Assembly (NCBI GenBank): GCA_017849455.1
Contig: JAFIGX010000022.1
Location: 310,001 to 374,000, forward strand
Reading direction: 5' to 3'
Length of the DNA: 64,000 bases
Source of the DNA: Pseudobacter sp.
GTDB lineage: Bacteria; Bacteroidota; Bacteroidia; Chitinophagales; Chitinophagaceae
In this document: positions 16,577-27,000 of the stretch, piece by piece
Layout of the letters: each line of letters begins with the position of its first letter
Position numbering within the stretch: position 1 is the first letter of the stretch
The notes under the pieces: generated by a model
The model's database searches: none
What the model saw: only the letters and a program-made list of their open reading frames with translations
What the model was told of the DNA's origin: nothing
Translations under genes and position numbers: made by a program

Positions 16577-18076
16577 ATGGCAAACGTTGGAAAGATCAAA
16601 CAGATCATCGGTGCGGTAGTGGATGTGCAGTTCGATGGGAAGCTCCCGGAGATCTATAACGCATTGGAACTGAAAAGACAAAACGGCGAAGTACTGGTGC
16701 TGGAAGCCCAGCAGCACCTCGGGGAGGACAGTGTTCGCTGCATCGCAATGGACGGTACCGAAGGTCTCGTGAGAGGTATGGAAGTAGTCGATACCGGCGC
16801 TGCCATCGCCATGCCGACCGGCGAAGCCATCAAAGGCCGCCTTTTCAACGTTACCGGTGATCCGATCGACGGATTGCCCGCCGTTTCCAAAAAGAACGGC
16901 CGCCCCATCCACGCCAAACCACCTGCTTTCGAAAACCTCAGCACAGCTACCGAAGTACTGTTTACCGGTATCAAAGTGATCGACCTGATCGAACCCTATG
17001 CAAAAGGTGGTAAGATCGGTCTGTTCGGCGGTGCCGGTGTGGGTAAGACCGTATTGATCCAGGAACTGATCAACAATATCGCCAAAGCCTATTCCGGTGT
17101 GTCTGTATTTGCCGGTGTAGGTGAAAGGACCCGTGAAGGAAATGACCTGATGCGTGAAATGATCGAAGCCGGTATCATGAAATACGGCGAAGAGTTCAAG
17201 CACAGTATGGAAAAAGGCGGATGGGACCTGAACAAAGTAGACATGAAAGAACTGTCCGATTCAAAAGCCACTTTCGTATTCGGACAAATGAACGAGCCCC
17301 CCGGAGCCCGCGCCCGCGTGGCATTGTCCGGTCTGACCATCGCCGAGTATTATCGTGATGGCGACGGTCAGGGTAAAGGCCGCGACATCCTGTTCTTCGT
17401 CGACAATATCTTCCGTTTCACACAGGCAGGCTCCGAAGTGTCCGCCCTGCTGGGACGTATGCCCTCTGCCGTGGGATACCAGCCTACCCTGGCCACTGAA
17501 ATGGGATTGATGCAGGAACGTATCACTTCTACCAAGAACGGTTCCATCACTTCCGTTCAGGCCGTTTACGTGCCTGCGGATGACCTGACCGACCCCGCTC
17601 CTGCCACTACCTTCGCCCACCTCGACGCCACCACGGTATTGAGCCGTAAGATCGCCGACCTGGGTATCTACCCTGCGGTTGACCCGCTGGATTCCACCAG
17701 CCGGATCCTTACGCCGCAGATCGTGGGTGATGCGCACTACAACTGCGCCAACCGGGTGAAACTGATCCTCCAGCGTTATAAAGAATTACAGGATATCATC
17801 GCCATCCTCGGTCTGGATGAATTGAGCGATGAGGACAAACAAACAGTGGCCCGCGCCCGTAAAGTGCAGCGCTTCCTGTCTCAGCCCTTCCACGTGGCTG
17901 AACAGTTCACCGGTTTGAAAGGTGTACTGGTACCGATCGAAGAAACGATCCGTGGTTTCAATATGATCATGGACGGTGAAGTAGATGATTATCCTGAAGC
18001 AGCCTTCAACCTCGTTGGTACTATCGACGACGCCATCGAAAAAGGTAAGAAGCTGCTGGCTCAGGCTCAAGGCTAA
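16577..18076 (+). CDS. atpD: F1F0 ATP synthase subunit beta
   Basis: This 499-residue catalytic beta subunit of F1 makes ATP from ADP and phosphate at the cytoplasmic face of the inner membrane. The P-loop GGAGVGKT is at 151-158, the Walker B strand reads ILFFVDNIFRFTQAG, GERTREGNDL is the catalytic-site loop, and ALLGRMPSAVGYQPTL is the classic beta signature region. Length and order match full-length family members. atpC follows 16 bp downstream. In Bacteroidota atpD-atpC are often apart from the other atp genes, as here, where none are in the window. Codon use and GC (57% in one hand-counted 60-bp line, 17401-17460) represent the host background. Confidence 0.98.
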   Translation: MANVGKIKQIIGAVVDVQFDGKLPEIYNALELKRQNGEVLVLEAQQHLGEDSVRCIAMDGTEGLVRGMEVVDTGAAIAMPTGEAIKGRLFNVTGDPIDGLPAVSKKNGRPIHAKPPAFENLSTATEVLFTGIKVIDLIEPYAKGGKIGLFGGAGVGKTVLIQELINNIAKAYSGVSVFAGVGERTREGNDLMREMIEAGIMKYGEEFKHSMEKGGWDLNKVDMKELSDSKATFVFGQMNEPPGARARVALSGLTIAEYYRDGDGQGKGRDILFFVDNIFRFTQAGSEVSALLGRMPSAVGYQPTLATEMGLMQERITSTKNGSITSVQAVYVPADDLTDPAPATTFAHLDATTVLSRKIADLGIYPAVDPLDSTSRILTPQIVGDAHYNCANRVKLILQRYKELQDIIAILGLDELSDEDKQTVARARKVQRFLSQPFHVAEQFTGLKGVLVPIEETIRGFNMIMDGEVDDYPEAAFNLVGTIDDAIEKGKKLLAQAQG

Positions 18077-18092
18077 TTCAATTAAAACGATT

Positions 18093-18356
18093 ATGAACTT
18101 AGAGATATTAACTCCAGAGCGTAAAGTGTTCAGCGGCGATGTGTATGGTGTGCAACTGCCCGGCATTACCGGTCTGTTCGAAGTGCTCGACAAACACGCT
18201 CCGCTGGTAAGCGCGCTGAAAGCAGGCCGGCTGAAAGTATTGAAAGATAAAAATAACCATCAGGCCAACTACGAGATCCAGAGCGGGTTCGTGGAAGTGC
18301 TGAACAATAAGGTGATTGTATTGGTGGAAGGCGCAGAAGAAGCAGGACAGAAATGA
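18093..18356 (+). CDS. atpC: F1F0 ATP synthase subunit epsilon, short form
   Basis: This 87-residue epsilon subunit is the F1 stalk protein that couples rotor movement and can inhibit ATP hydrolysis. The start is the ATG at 18093 (MNLEILTPERKVFSG), 16 bp after atpD. The beta-sandwich motifs LPGITGLFEVLDKHAPLV and SGFVEVLNNKVIVLVE are clear. It ends at about the point where E. coli epsilon begins its C-terminal helical hairpin, so the inhibitory helices appear absent. That short form is common in Bacteroidota. Confidence 0.95.
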   Translation: MNLEILTPERKVFSGDVYGVQLPGITGLFEVLDKHAPLVSALKAGRLKVLKDKNNHQANYEIQSGFVEVLNNKVIVLVEGAEEAGQK

Positions 18357-18426
18357 TGAGTTGGTTGGAATGTTGAGAGGATGAAAAGTTGATAAGGAGA
18401 TACAGTCGCTTTACACAAAAAAGTTT

Positions 18427-18457
18427 CCCCCGTTGTATAAAACGGGGGATTTTTTTA
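18427..18457 (+). terminator. Rho-independent terminator of atpDC
   Basis: CCCCCGTT pairs perfectly with AACGGGGG around a short loop (18427-18448), followed by a T-rich run to 18457. A lone arm of the GTTGACAAGTTGA-type repeat lies between the atpC stop and this hairpin (about 18357-18400). Confidence 0.85.
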
Positions 18458-18504
18458 TTCGGGCGATGAACAAAAAAGGAACGGGCTGGGTCGACTATCA
18501 TTTC

Positions 18505-21500
18505 TTACAATACTTTCCGGGTAGTTCCTTTAGTGTTACTGATCTCTATGGAAGACGCTCCTGCCGGGACTACCAGAAAGCGGGCAGACTGCGATAAGAA
18601 GGAAGCACCGTAATTCAATTCCTGCCTCCAGGTTTTCCCCTGTTTATTTTTGATGATGGCCACCAAATCGTCCGGTTGCACCGGAATAACGTTTCCCGAC
18701 CGGTTTTGCCGGAAGATCTTCAGCTCGCCCCTGTTCTGGCTCGCCGCAACCAGCAGATGTCCTGCCGGGTCTCTCAACCTCGCCAGGGCCTTGCCATTAC
18801 CGGGGATGAAAATGCCGCTTTGCAAAATGGAGGCAGGTGAAAATCCGCCCCTGCCATCGCCCAGCAATACGAGGCCATTACAGCCATCATAGCGGCCTAC
18901 GGAAACTTCTGCGCCGTAGTCATTGCCATTGATGAGAAGGTCCGGGAACCCATCACTATTCACATCTTCAGCGATCATTCCATTGATACAGGAGAACTGC
19001 GCCGCCGCAGGCAATGGCTGCCATTCGAACCGGCCATTGCCCATATTCCTGATGAGCGCATGTTGGAAATTATTGGCGGTGAGCACCAGCATATCTTTCA
19101 TTTCAGCCGGTGTGAACATTTTATCGAAAGTGGCTTCTGCATATAATTTATAATTCGGGTATTTGGCGCGGGTGCTGATGATCTGCCGTATCATATCATC
19201 CCTGGTATGAACAGGGTATTCTCTCCGAAGGGTATCCGTGGCGCTGGCTGGCAGCCAGATGGTGGGCACGGCATCATAACTGCCATTGTTGTCCACGTCC
19301 TTCGCATAGATATGAACGGGATACCGGTCGCTGGCGCGATAAAATGAATTCAGTCCGAGGTTGCCGGCCACATAGTCCATATCGCCGTCCATATCCACAT
19401 CTACCGGCACTATGCTCGACCACCAGCCCAACTGCCCCTGTACGCCGCTCTGCGCGGTGATATTCCTGAATGTCCCTTTTTCATTCTTCAGGAAAGTGAT
19501 GGGCATCCATTCTCCCGCCAGCACGAGGTCGGGCCAGCCGTCATTGTCGAAATCGGTCCATACTCCATCACATACAAGGCCGATGGAGAGCAGGTCTTTG
19601 GCTACCGACGCCGTAACATCGGTGAATAGGGGCCGCCCGTTCTTCGAATCGTTCCTGTAAATGAAACTGGCTACCGGTTTGGGATAGGCGCCGGGCTGTA
19701 CCCTGCCGGCAATGAACAGGTCGAGGTCGCCATCCCGGTCGAAGTCTGCTACCCGCACACATGATTTACTGGCCAGGTTCACCGGAATAGCATTGGGGGC
19801 TTCCTTGAAATTTCCTTTCCCATCATTTATATATAGTTTATCCGCATATACATTACTGTTATTGTCGAATTCATAACTACCGCTGGCTATATACAGGTCT
19901 TGATCACCATCGCCGTCTGCATCGAACAATACGATGCCCATATCTTCGCCTGGTTTCGTACGCGCATTGGCGCCGGGCAAAAGCTCTCTGGCAGTAAAGC
20001 GGCCTTTGCTATCCTGTAATAAGATGGTGGCGCTATGGGTTGCCGATCCCCCGCAAACAATGTCGTCAGTACCATTCCCGTCGAGATCGGCCACCGCCAG
20101 GGCCGGGCCATACTCCGACATTTTATGCGGGATCAGTTTCTGGACATTGAAATCTATGAAATCATTTTCCTGCTGTACATACTGTATCCCGGTCTCATGG
20201 GTTATATCGGTGAAGAGCGGATGTAATGCCAGTGCTGGTTTTTTCCAGTCGTACGATTGCTGTGCATTACGCTGTTCCACTTTGAGAGTGGTATTCGTTA
20301 CCACCTGCCGTAACACCTGCATTTTGCCTCCGGGCCATTTGATGCGCACGGAATCGATCATGGACAAGGTATCGAGCCCGAAATGCGGGTCCATCTGCAC
20401 AGAGGAAAGATACCCTCTAACCGGGTTCTGCTCGTACACCTGTTTATGAGGGCCGTAATACAATTCGATCCAGGCGCCGATACCATTGCGGTTGGGAGCA
20501 TCGCCCTGCAACTGTACGCGCAGGTAATGGGCATCGGATCTTTTTTTATCGTTCAACGTATTCCGGTAAACCGTGGCTTCATCATTGATATTATTGACGA
20601 CCATATCGAGGTCGCCATCATTATCCAGGTCCGCATACGCTGCCCCGTTGGAAAAAGAAGGGGTAAGTAATCCCCAGGCGGCGCTCACATTGGAGAACCG
20701 GCAATCATGATCATTCCGGAAAGCGTAGTTATGGACCTTTACTTCCGGGATCTGTTCCAGTACGGTTTGTTTGGGAGCTATTCCCATGGTCTGACTGCGA
20801 TAGGCAATGAAATCATGATCGGTCACATCGCGCGGGAATCCGTTGGTGATCACGATATCGCGGTAGCCGTCGTTATCGAAGTCGACCACCATGGGTGTCC
20901 AGCTCCAGTCCGTTTCGGCGATGCCTGCATAAAAACCGATATCGCTGAATATGGGATCACCAATGGAATCTTGCCCGTGAACGGTAGGTCCCTGGTTCAG
21001 TTGGAGGGTATTGCGAACATACTGATATTGGTACCCGAAATAGTCGATATTCTGGTAGGTCTGGTAGCTATTGGGGTTCAGCATCATTTTCTTCCGGTAA
21101 TTATCTTCCGGGTTCATATCCAGCTCCACCACATCCGCGAGGCCATCGTTATTGATATCGTTGATATCATTGCCCATGGCATTGGCGGAGGTATGTTTGA
21201 AATACTGCGTCACTTTATCGGTGAAGGTACCGTTGCCATTATTGATGTACAGGATATTGTTGGAAAGATAATCGTTCGACACATAAATGTCTTTCCATCC
21301 ATCCTGGTTGATATCGGCGATGGCCACCCCATGCCCATAACCTTCAATGGTGATGCCGGCCTGTTTCGACACATCGGTAAAGAAAGCGTGGCCCAGTGAA
21401 TCGTTCCAGTCGTTCCTGTATAACCGCCCTGTGCTGGGATGAGAGCCATCGAGCTTGCGGGGGCGGAAGCGGTTGGGATAATCACCGTCGATGATCTCAT

Positions 21501-22077
21501 TCACGAGGATATATACATCGAGGTCCCCATCATTATCGTAATCGAAAAAGGCGGCCTGGGTGGAATGCGTGGTATCATTCAAACCATAAGCAGCGGCCAT
21601 TTCCCGGAAATGGGGAATGCCCGCTGCATCAGTGCCTTCATTGATATAGAGGAGGTTTTGACGGTCTGCGCCATTCTTTTTTACGGAAGCGCAAACATAA
21701 AGGTCCTGTTTACCGTCGTTATTGATATCGACCACCGCCACGCCCCTGCACCACCTGCCATGGCCGTCCACACCGGCTTTTGCGGTGATGTCCTCGAAAA
21801 CAAAATTGCCTTTGTTGAGGTACAATTTATTGGGGACAAGATTGCCGGTGAAATAGATATCCTGCAATCCATCATTGTTGAAATCGCCAAAGCCCACTCC
21901 TCCTCCGTTGTACACGTTGGAGAAATCGAGCACGTTGATACTGTCCGACTGCAGGATGGTATTATTGAAACGGATGCCTGAATGATCGGAGCCAACACGT
22001 GTGAAAAGCGTTGCCCGGTGCTCACAGGCAGCCATAACCGTTGCCACCAGCAGGAGGCAAGAGAGGGTCCTGATCAT
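18505..22077 (-). CDS. Lipoprotein with VCBS/FG-GAP repeats and ASPIC/UnbV domain (CRTAC1-like)
   Basis: This 1190-residue protein has a lipoprotein signal (VMAAC, Cys18), so it should be anchored at the outer membrane or surface. Many FG-GAP/VCBS blades carry calcium-loop motifs of the DxNxDGxxD kind (FGDFNNDGLQDIYF at about 62-76, DYDNDGDLDVYI, DLDNDGDLDMVV, DADGDGDQDLYI), implying one or two beta-propellers. An ASPIC/UnbV-type domain at about 515-600 (GAWIELYYG, VRGYLSSVQMDPHFGLG-like, IKWPGGKMQ) separates the two propeller halves. It is the third gene behind susC and susD (27-bp gap), an arrangement I know from Chitinophaga-type genomes. It probably serves as an extra surface glycan-binding or processing partner of the SusCD transporter. 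No catalytic residues are recognisable. Confidence 0.87.
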   Translation of the reverse strand: MIRTLSCLLLVATVMAACEHRATLFTRVGSDHSGIRFNNTILQSDSINVLDFSNVYNGGGVGFGDFNNDGLQDIYFTGNLVPNKLYLNKGNFVFEDITAKAGVDGHGRWCRGVAVVDINNDGKQDLYVCASVKKNGADRQNLLYINEGTDAAGIPHFREMAAAYGLNDTTHSTQAAFFDYDNDGDLDVYILVNEIIDGDYPNRFRPRKLDGSHPSTGRLYRNDWNDSLGHAFFTDVSKQAGITIEGYGHGVAIADINQDGWKDIYVSNDYLSNNILYINNGNGTFTDKVTQYFKHTSANAMGNDINDINNDGLADVVELDMNPEDNYRKKMMLNPNSYQTYQNIDYFGYQYQYVRNTLQLNQGPTVHGQDSIGDPIFSDIGFYAGIAETDWSWTPMVVDFDNDGYRDIVITNGFPRDVTDHDFIAYRSQTMGIAPKQTVLEQIPEVKVHNYAFRNDHDCRFSNVSAAWGLLTPSFSNGAAYADLDNDGDLDMVVNNINDEATVYRNTLNDKKRSDAHYLRVQLQGDAPNRNGIGAWIELYYGPHKQVYEQNPVRGYLSSVQMDPHFGLDTLSMIDSVRIKWPGGKMQVLRQVVTNTTLKVEQRNAQQSYDWKKPALALHPLFTDITHETGIQYVQQENDFIDFNVQKLIPHKMSEYGPALAVADLDGNGTDDIVCGGSATHSATILLQDSKGRFTARELLPGANARTKPGEDMGIVLFDADGDGDQDLYIASGSYEFDNNSNVYADKLYINDGKGNFKEAPNAIPVNLASKSCVRVADFDRDGDLDLFIAGRVQPGAYPKPVASFIYRNDSKNGRPLFTDVTASVAKDLLSIGLVCDGVWTDFDNDGWPDLVLAGEWMPITFLKNEKGTFRNITAQSGVQGQLGWWSSIVPVDVDMDGDMDYVAGNLGLNSFYRASDRYPVHIYAKDVDNNGSYDAVPTIWLPASATDTLRREYPVHTRDDMIRQIISTRAKYPNYKLYAEATFDKMFTPAEMKDMLVLTANNFQHALIRNMGNGRFEWQPLPAAAQFSCINGMIAEDVNSDGFPDLLINGNDYGAEVSVGRYDGCNGLVLLGDGRGGFSPASILQSGIFIPGNGKALARLRDPAGHLLVAASQNRGELKIFRQNRSGNVIPVQPDDLVAIIKNKQGKTWRQELNYGASFLSQSARFLVVPAGASSIEISNTKGTTRKVL

Positions 22078-22104
22078 GCGATTGCTTTATGTCGTATCCG
22101 TCCA

Positions 22105-24003
22105 TCAACGATATCCCGGATTCTGCACCAGCACATTATTGCTGAGATCGATCTGGGATTGAGGGATCGGGAAATATTCATTTTTATCTTTCGTGAACTG
22201 GGTGCCCAGGATATATGGTATCCATTTCTTTTCATAAGACAGATAAGCATTGAGCGTGGTGGCTGCTTCGCCCCAGCGTACGAGATCGAAGAAGCGGTGG
22301 CCTTCCATGGCCAGTTCCAGTTTGCGCTCGAAATGCACGGCTTTGCGGGCGAATGTCTGATCGGTCCATACCGTTTTATAATCTTCTATCTTATAATTGG
22401 GCACATTATAACGGTTCCAGTTGGAGAGCGTGCCTGGCGTGCCTTTCAGTAGAACATAGGTAGCATTCTGATCCGTCCGGACCACCCAGTCGCCCGGTTT
22501 CACAACATCTGCAGAGAGCGCCAGCATGGCTACTTCACTGTTCACGGATGCTTTGGCATACGGCACATTCAGGCTATTGTCGACCCATGAGATGGGGTTC
22601 TTTGCCCTGTTCCGCACCCTGTTCACCAATGCGCGGGCGTTTTCGAGAGTGCCTGCTTCCACTTCCGCTTCGGCGAGCATCAGCAATACATCGGAGAAGC
22701 GCATGATCACATAATTGTTGGCAGATACGATAGGGCCCCAGAAAGATTTATCGACATACGTATCCAGTTGCCTTTGATAGTAAACGCTTTTCTTCGGGGC
22801 ATAGGGACCACCTTCCTTGTTGCGGATCCAGATCTGCCCTGGGTGCGGGCCCCAGTCGTTATACGGTATGCCTCTGCGGCCTACTGTCCAGTCGAGGCGC
22901 GGATCGAGCGTGCCGGCATACGTGGTGAAAGACTGATCAGAAGTGAGTGCGAGGTCATTGGAGACTTCGGTATTGTTGTAATTATCGAGGTCGGGCAAAC
23001 CGGTAGCCGGGCTGGTGGTATAGGAATTCACCAGGTCTTGCGAAGGTTGAAAGAAGCCGCAGCAACCGGCAGCACCGCCATTGGGATAGTTGAGATCTTC
23101 GCCCACGCTTCCGTTATTACCGCCGGAACCATCATTGACGGCATACTGTACGGCAAAAACAGATTCTTTACTGTTCTTGGTCTCTGCATTGAAATTATCC
23201 TGGAATTTATCGAGCAGGTCGTACTTCAATCCGCTGGTGGTCTTACCCTGTGCTACCACTGTGGTGAGCACTGTTTTGGCCTCTGCAAATTTTTTCTCGA
23301 ACAATAAGGTCTTGCCCAGCATGGCGCCGGCAGCCCATTTATTGGCGCGCCCAACTTCGTTTAACTGTTCAGGTAAGTTATCATAGGCATACTTGAAATC
23401 GGCTTCGATATTGGCAAGGATATCCTTATCGTTCGGGATATTCACTTTGGGATTGGGAAGCACGAACTCCGTAAGCGTTTCATCGATAAAGGGTACCTTA
23501 CCCCAGAGCTTGCGTGCTTCGAAATGATAGTGGGCACGGAGGAACCGGGCTTCGCCGGAGATGCGCTTCACATCATCGGGTGTCACATCAGGTGCTTTGG
23601 GCAATAACTTCAGCACGATATTGGCGCGGGTAACGCCTTCATATACCACTTTCCATTTCACATTGAAATAGTCGTTGGTAGGAAGGGCTTTGTATAGTTC
23701 GATAGGAGTAATGGAAGGTTGATCGGTGGGATCGCTGCCTTTATGGGCGTCGCCACCGGCGATGCTGCCGTAGACCCAGTTGGAGCCGGCTGATTTGTAG
23801 GCATCCCCGATGAATGGAACGTTCTGGAATCCATCGAGCAGGGAGTAAGCGCCGATCAGGAGCGCTTCGATACCTTTTTTGGTAGAGAGGATCTCCTCAT
23901 TGAGAGCTCCTTTGGCTGATCTGTCGAGGAATGACTTACCACAGGAGAACCCGATCAGCAAAACTACGGCGAGCAATGCGCATGATTTGATAATTGGTTT
24001 CAT
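22105..24003 (-). CDS. RagB/SusD-family surface nutrient-binding lipoprotein
   Basis: This 632-residue SusD-like protein caps its SusC partner and binds the ligand, often an oligosaccharide, at the cell surface. The lipobox is GFSCGKSFLD (Cys21). The N-terminal SusD part has GIEALLIGAYSLLDG and ARFLRAHYHFEARKLWGKVP, a TPR-like helical core. The C-terminal SusD/RagB part holds VIMRFSDVLLMLAEAEVEAG, ALVNRVRNRA and ERKLELAMEGHRFFDLVRWG, all typical signatures. It lies 19 bp behind susC and 27 bp before the VCBS/ASPIC gene, clearly one operon. The ligand is not readable from sequence. Confidence 0.95.
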   Translation of the reverse strand: MKPIIKSCALLAVVLLIGFSCGKSFLDRSAKGALNEEILSTKKGIEALLIGAYSLLDGFQNVPFIGDAYKSAGSNWVYGSIAGGDAHKGSDPTDQPSITPIELYKALPTNDYFNVKWKVVYEGVTRANIVLKLLPKAPDVTPDDVKRISGEARFLRAHYHFEARKLWGKVPFIDETLTEFVLPNPKVNIPNDKDILANIEADFKYAYDNLPEQLNEVGRANKWAAGAMLGKTLLFEKKFAEAKTVLTTVVAQGKTTSGLKYDLLDKFQDNFNAETKNSKESVFAVQYAVNDGSGGNNGSVGEDLNYPNGGAAGCCGFFQPSQDLVNSYTTSPATGLPDLDNYNNTEVSNDLALTSDQSFTTYAGTLDPRLDWTVGRRGIPYNDWGPHPGQIWIRNKEGGPYAPKKSVYYQRQLDTYVDKSFWGPIVSANNYVIMRFSDVLLMLAEAEVEAGTLENARALVNRVRNRAKNPISWVDNSLNVPYAKASVNSEVAMLALSADVVKPGDWVVRTDQNATYVLLKGTPGTLSNWNRYNVPNYKIEDYKTVWTDQTFARKAVHFERKLELAMEGHRFFDLVRWGEAATTLNAYLSYEKKWIPYILGTQFTKDKNEYFPIPQSQIDLSNNVLVQNPGYR

Positions 24004-24022
24004 AATATAATAAGTTGGTTCG

Positions 24023-27000
24023 TTAAAAGTTGAGATTTACACCTACGATGAAATTCTTCACGGTGGGGTAAATGCCCACATCCACGCCGAAGGATTGGTC
24101 GGCCCCGATGATCTCGGGATCGAGCCCCTTGTATTTGGTGATGGTGAACAGGTTGGTGGCCTGTACATAGAAGCGGAGCTTATCGATCTTCCACCTGTAG
24201 AGGAGCTTTTTCGGCAATGTATAACCGATGGCAAGATTTTTCAAACGAACATAAGAAGCATTTTCCAGGTAGTAGGAATTGATCTGGCCGGTAGTGCTGA
24301 AGCCGGCTGCATCCTCCGCTATCGGCACATTGGTATTGGTGCGGGTGGGCAGCCAGGAATTGTAGAGAGCGTCCTTGCTTTTACCGCCGGGGAAAGATGG
24401 GTAGAAGTCTGTCCACCATTTCACATAGTTCATGGCCTGCCTGCCGAAAGAGCCGTAGAGGAATAGCGAAAGATCGAACTCTCTCCAGGTAAAATCGAGG
24501 TTGAGACCTGTGGTGAAATCGGGGTGTGGGCTGCCGAGGAACACGCGGTCCTCAGGATCGATCACACCATTGCCATCGGCATCCAGGTATTTGAAGCGAC
24601 CGGGCGCGGCGTCTGTTTGTGCGGGTGATTTGGCCACATCTTCAGCACTCTGGAACAGCCCGATCACTTTATATCCGTAGAAAGATGAGATCGGGTGGCC
24701 TACTGCGTTGCGCACGAAAGCGCCACCGATGCGGTTCTGTTCGTCGCGCACATTCACGTCGAAGAACTTGGTGCCCTCCGCGATCTTCACCACTTCATTC
24801 TTATAGGTAGTGAAAGTGAGCGTTGCGTCTAAACCCACTCCATCTTTTCCGCCGAATTTTGCTTTCTGATAAACGCTGAGGTCGATACCGGTATTCTTCA
24901 TAGCGCCCACGTTGAAAAAGGGTGGATTATTGGCTGCAGAAGTACCGGAATTGCCGAGCTGTTCAGCCTGGTAGAGTAAATCGGTGGTCTTCTTATGATA
25001 GAGATCGAGGATGATCTCTGTCTTGCCATTGAACAAGGTAGCGTCGATACCGATATTGGCAGTGGCATTCGTTTCCCATTTACCGGCCTTGTTACCGATG
25101 AAGGAAAGGTAGAATCCCTGCATACTGCTATTGCTGGTACCGGCCAGGTCGTAATAAGAGCTTTGGTTATTGGGAGAGAATTGGGTGAACTGGTTGGTGG
25201 GATTGATACGTTGGTTACCCATCAAACCATAGCTGACCCTCAGTTTCAGGTCGGTGACCCAGGTGATGGGTTTCATGAAATGTTCTTCGGAGATCCGCCA
25301 GCCGAGTGAGCCTGCGGGGAAGGTGCCATAGCGGTTATCGGACCCGAATCGTGATGAACCGTCGCGGCGGATAGTAAAGCTGGCGAGGTAACGGTTATTA
25401 AAGGTATAATCTATTTTTCCGAACACGGAGAAGAGCGCGGATTCCGGGATAGGAGCACCGTTGGCGGTTTGTGTGCCGGAGCCTGCACTGACGGTGCGGA
25501 AGTCGAGGTCATTGGAAAAATATCCCTGGCGCCTGGCTTCGGAAGCCCTTCCTTTTTCTTCGATGGCCTCCGTACCTACGATCACCTGTACATCATGTAC
25601 ACCGGCGAAAGTATTCTTATAAGTGACGGTATTGGTCCAGGTCCAGGAAGTATATTTCTGGTTGCCTTCTGTAACGGCGTCCAGCACTTTATTTTCCTTA
25701 TCCTCATAAGTAGGATAATCATTGAAATAATAATTGTTGAGGTGCAGGAAACCGCCGAAGCTGGATTTGGCGGTAAAATTCTTGAAGAGGTCCAACTCTG
25801 CATAGAGATTACCGAAGACAACATAATTATGTCCACGGTTATTTTTGGCGCGCGTGCGACGGGCCACCGGGTTTTCGGAATTGCCCAGTCCGCTTCCGCG
25901 TGAGCCGGCCCAGTTGCCTTTGATATCATACACAGGAATGATAGGCTGGCTGCGGTAGCTGAAGGCGATATCGGAACCTTCTTCATTGTTCAGCACGCGG
26001 TTGTCTTCCATGGCGAGCAGGGCCAGGTTCTCTCCCAGCCGCAATGTATTCTTCACATTGAACTCCGTATTCAGGCGAACGGCATAGCGTTTGAAAAAAT
26101 TCTCTATCACGATCCCTTTCTGATCGAAATAATTGAAGCCAAGCATATAGCGGGTCTTGTCGTTGGCGCCCGACACGGTGAGGTTATGGCTCATCATCGG
26201 AGCGTTCCTGGTGAGTTCCCTGTACCAGTCGGTGCCTTGCTTATTGGCTTTTACGATCAGGTAGGCATTGGGTATATCATCGAGGTTCAGTTTATATTTT
26301 GCGGGGTCTACATCGGGATCGCCTTCCTTTCTGCCGGCAGGCAGGATATAATCGGGCAGAACAGGCGTAGCGCCATTTCCGTACTGTGCGGCTGGCGGCG
26401 TTTTACCGGCGTTCCTGGAAGCGAGCCAGATCAGGTCTGCATATTCCTGTGAATTGAGTAGGTCGAATCCTTTGCCTGGATTTTGGGTGCCGAAATAGGA
26501 TTCGTAGAAAACTTTAACGGGCCCCGGTTTACCTCTTTTGGTGGTGACGATGATCACGCCATTGGAAGCGCGCGATCCATAGATGGAGGCAGAGGCGGCA
26601 TCTTTCAGCACCTGCATCGATTCGATATCGTTGTAGCTGAGAAAGCCGAGGCCACCGGCAGGCACTCCATCGATAATATACAGGGGCTCATTGCCGGTGA
26701 AGGAGGCGAAGCCACGGATCCTTACGGAAGCGCCATCGCCCGGCTGGTTGGAAGTGACCACGGTAACGCCGGCTGCGCGGCCCTGCAACTGGGTCTCCGC
26801 GTTGGCGGCGGGGGTCGACTTGAGATCGGCCACTTTCACCACGGTCACCGAGCCGGTGATATCTTTTTTGGCCTGGGAAGAATAGCCTGTCACCACTACA
26901 TCGGTGAGGGTGGTAGTCCGTTCTGAAAGCTCGATGTCAACGGTCGACCGGCCATTGAGGGCGAACTCGGTGTTTTCAAACCCGATGAATGTGACAATGA

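Noticed and set aside
20707..21399. 230-codon open frame antisense to the VCBS/ASPIC gene
   Set aside because: It lies wholly within a motif-rich real gene and has no recognisable domain.
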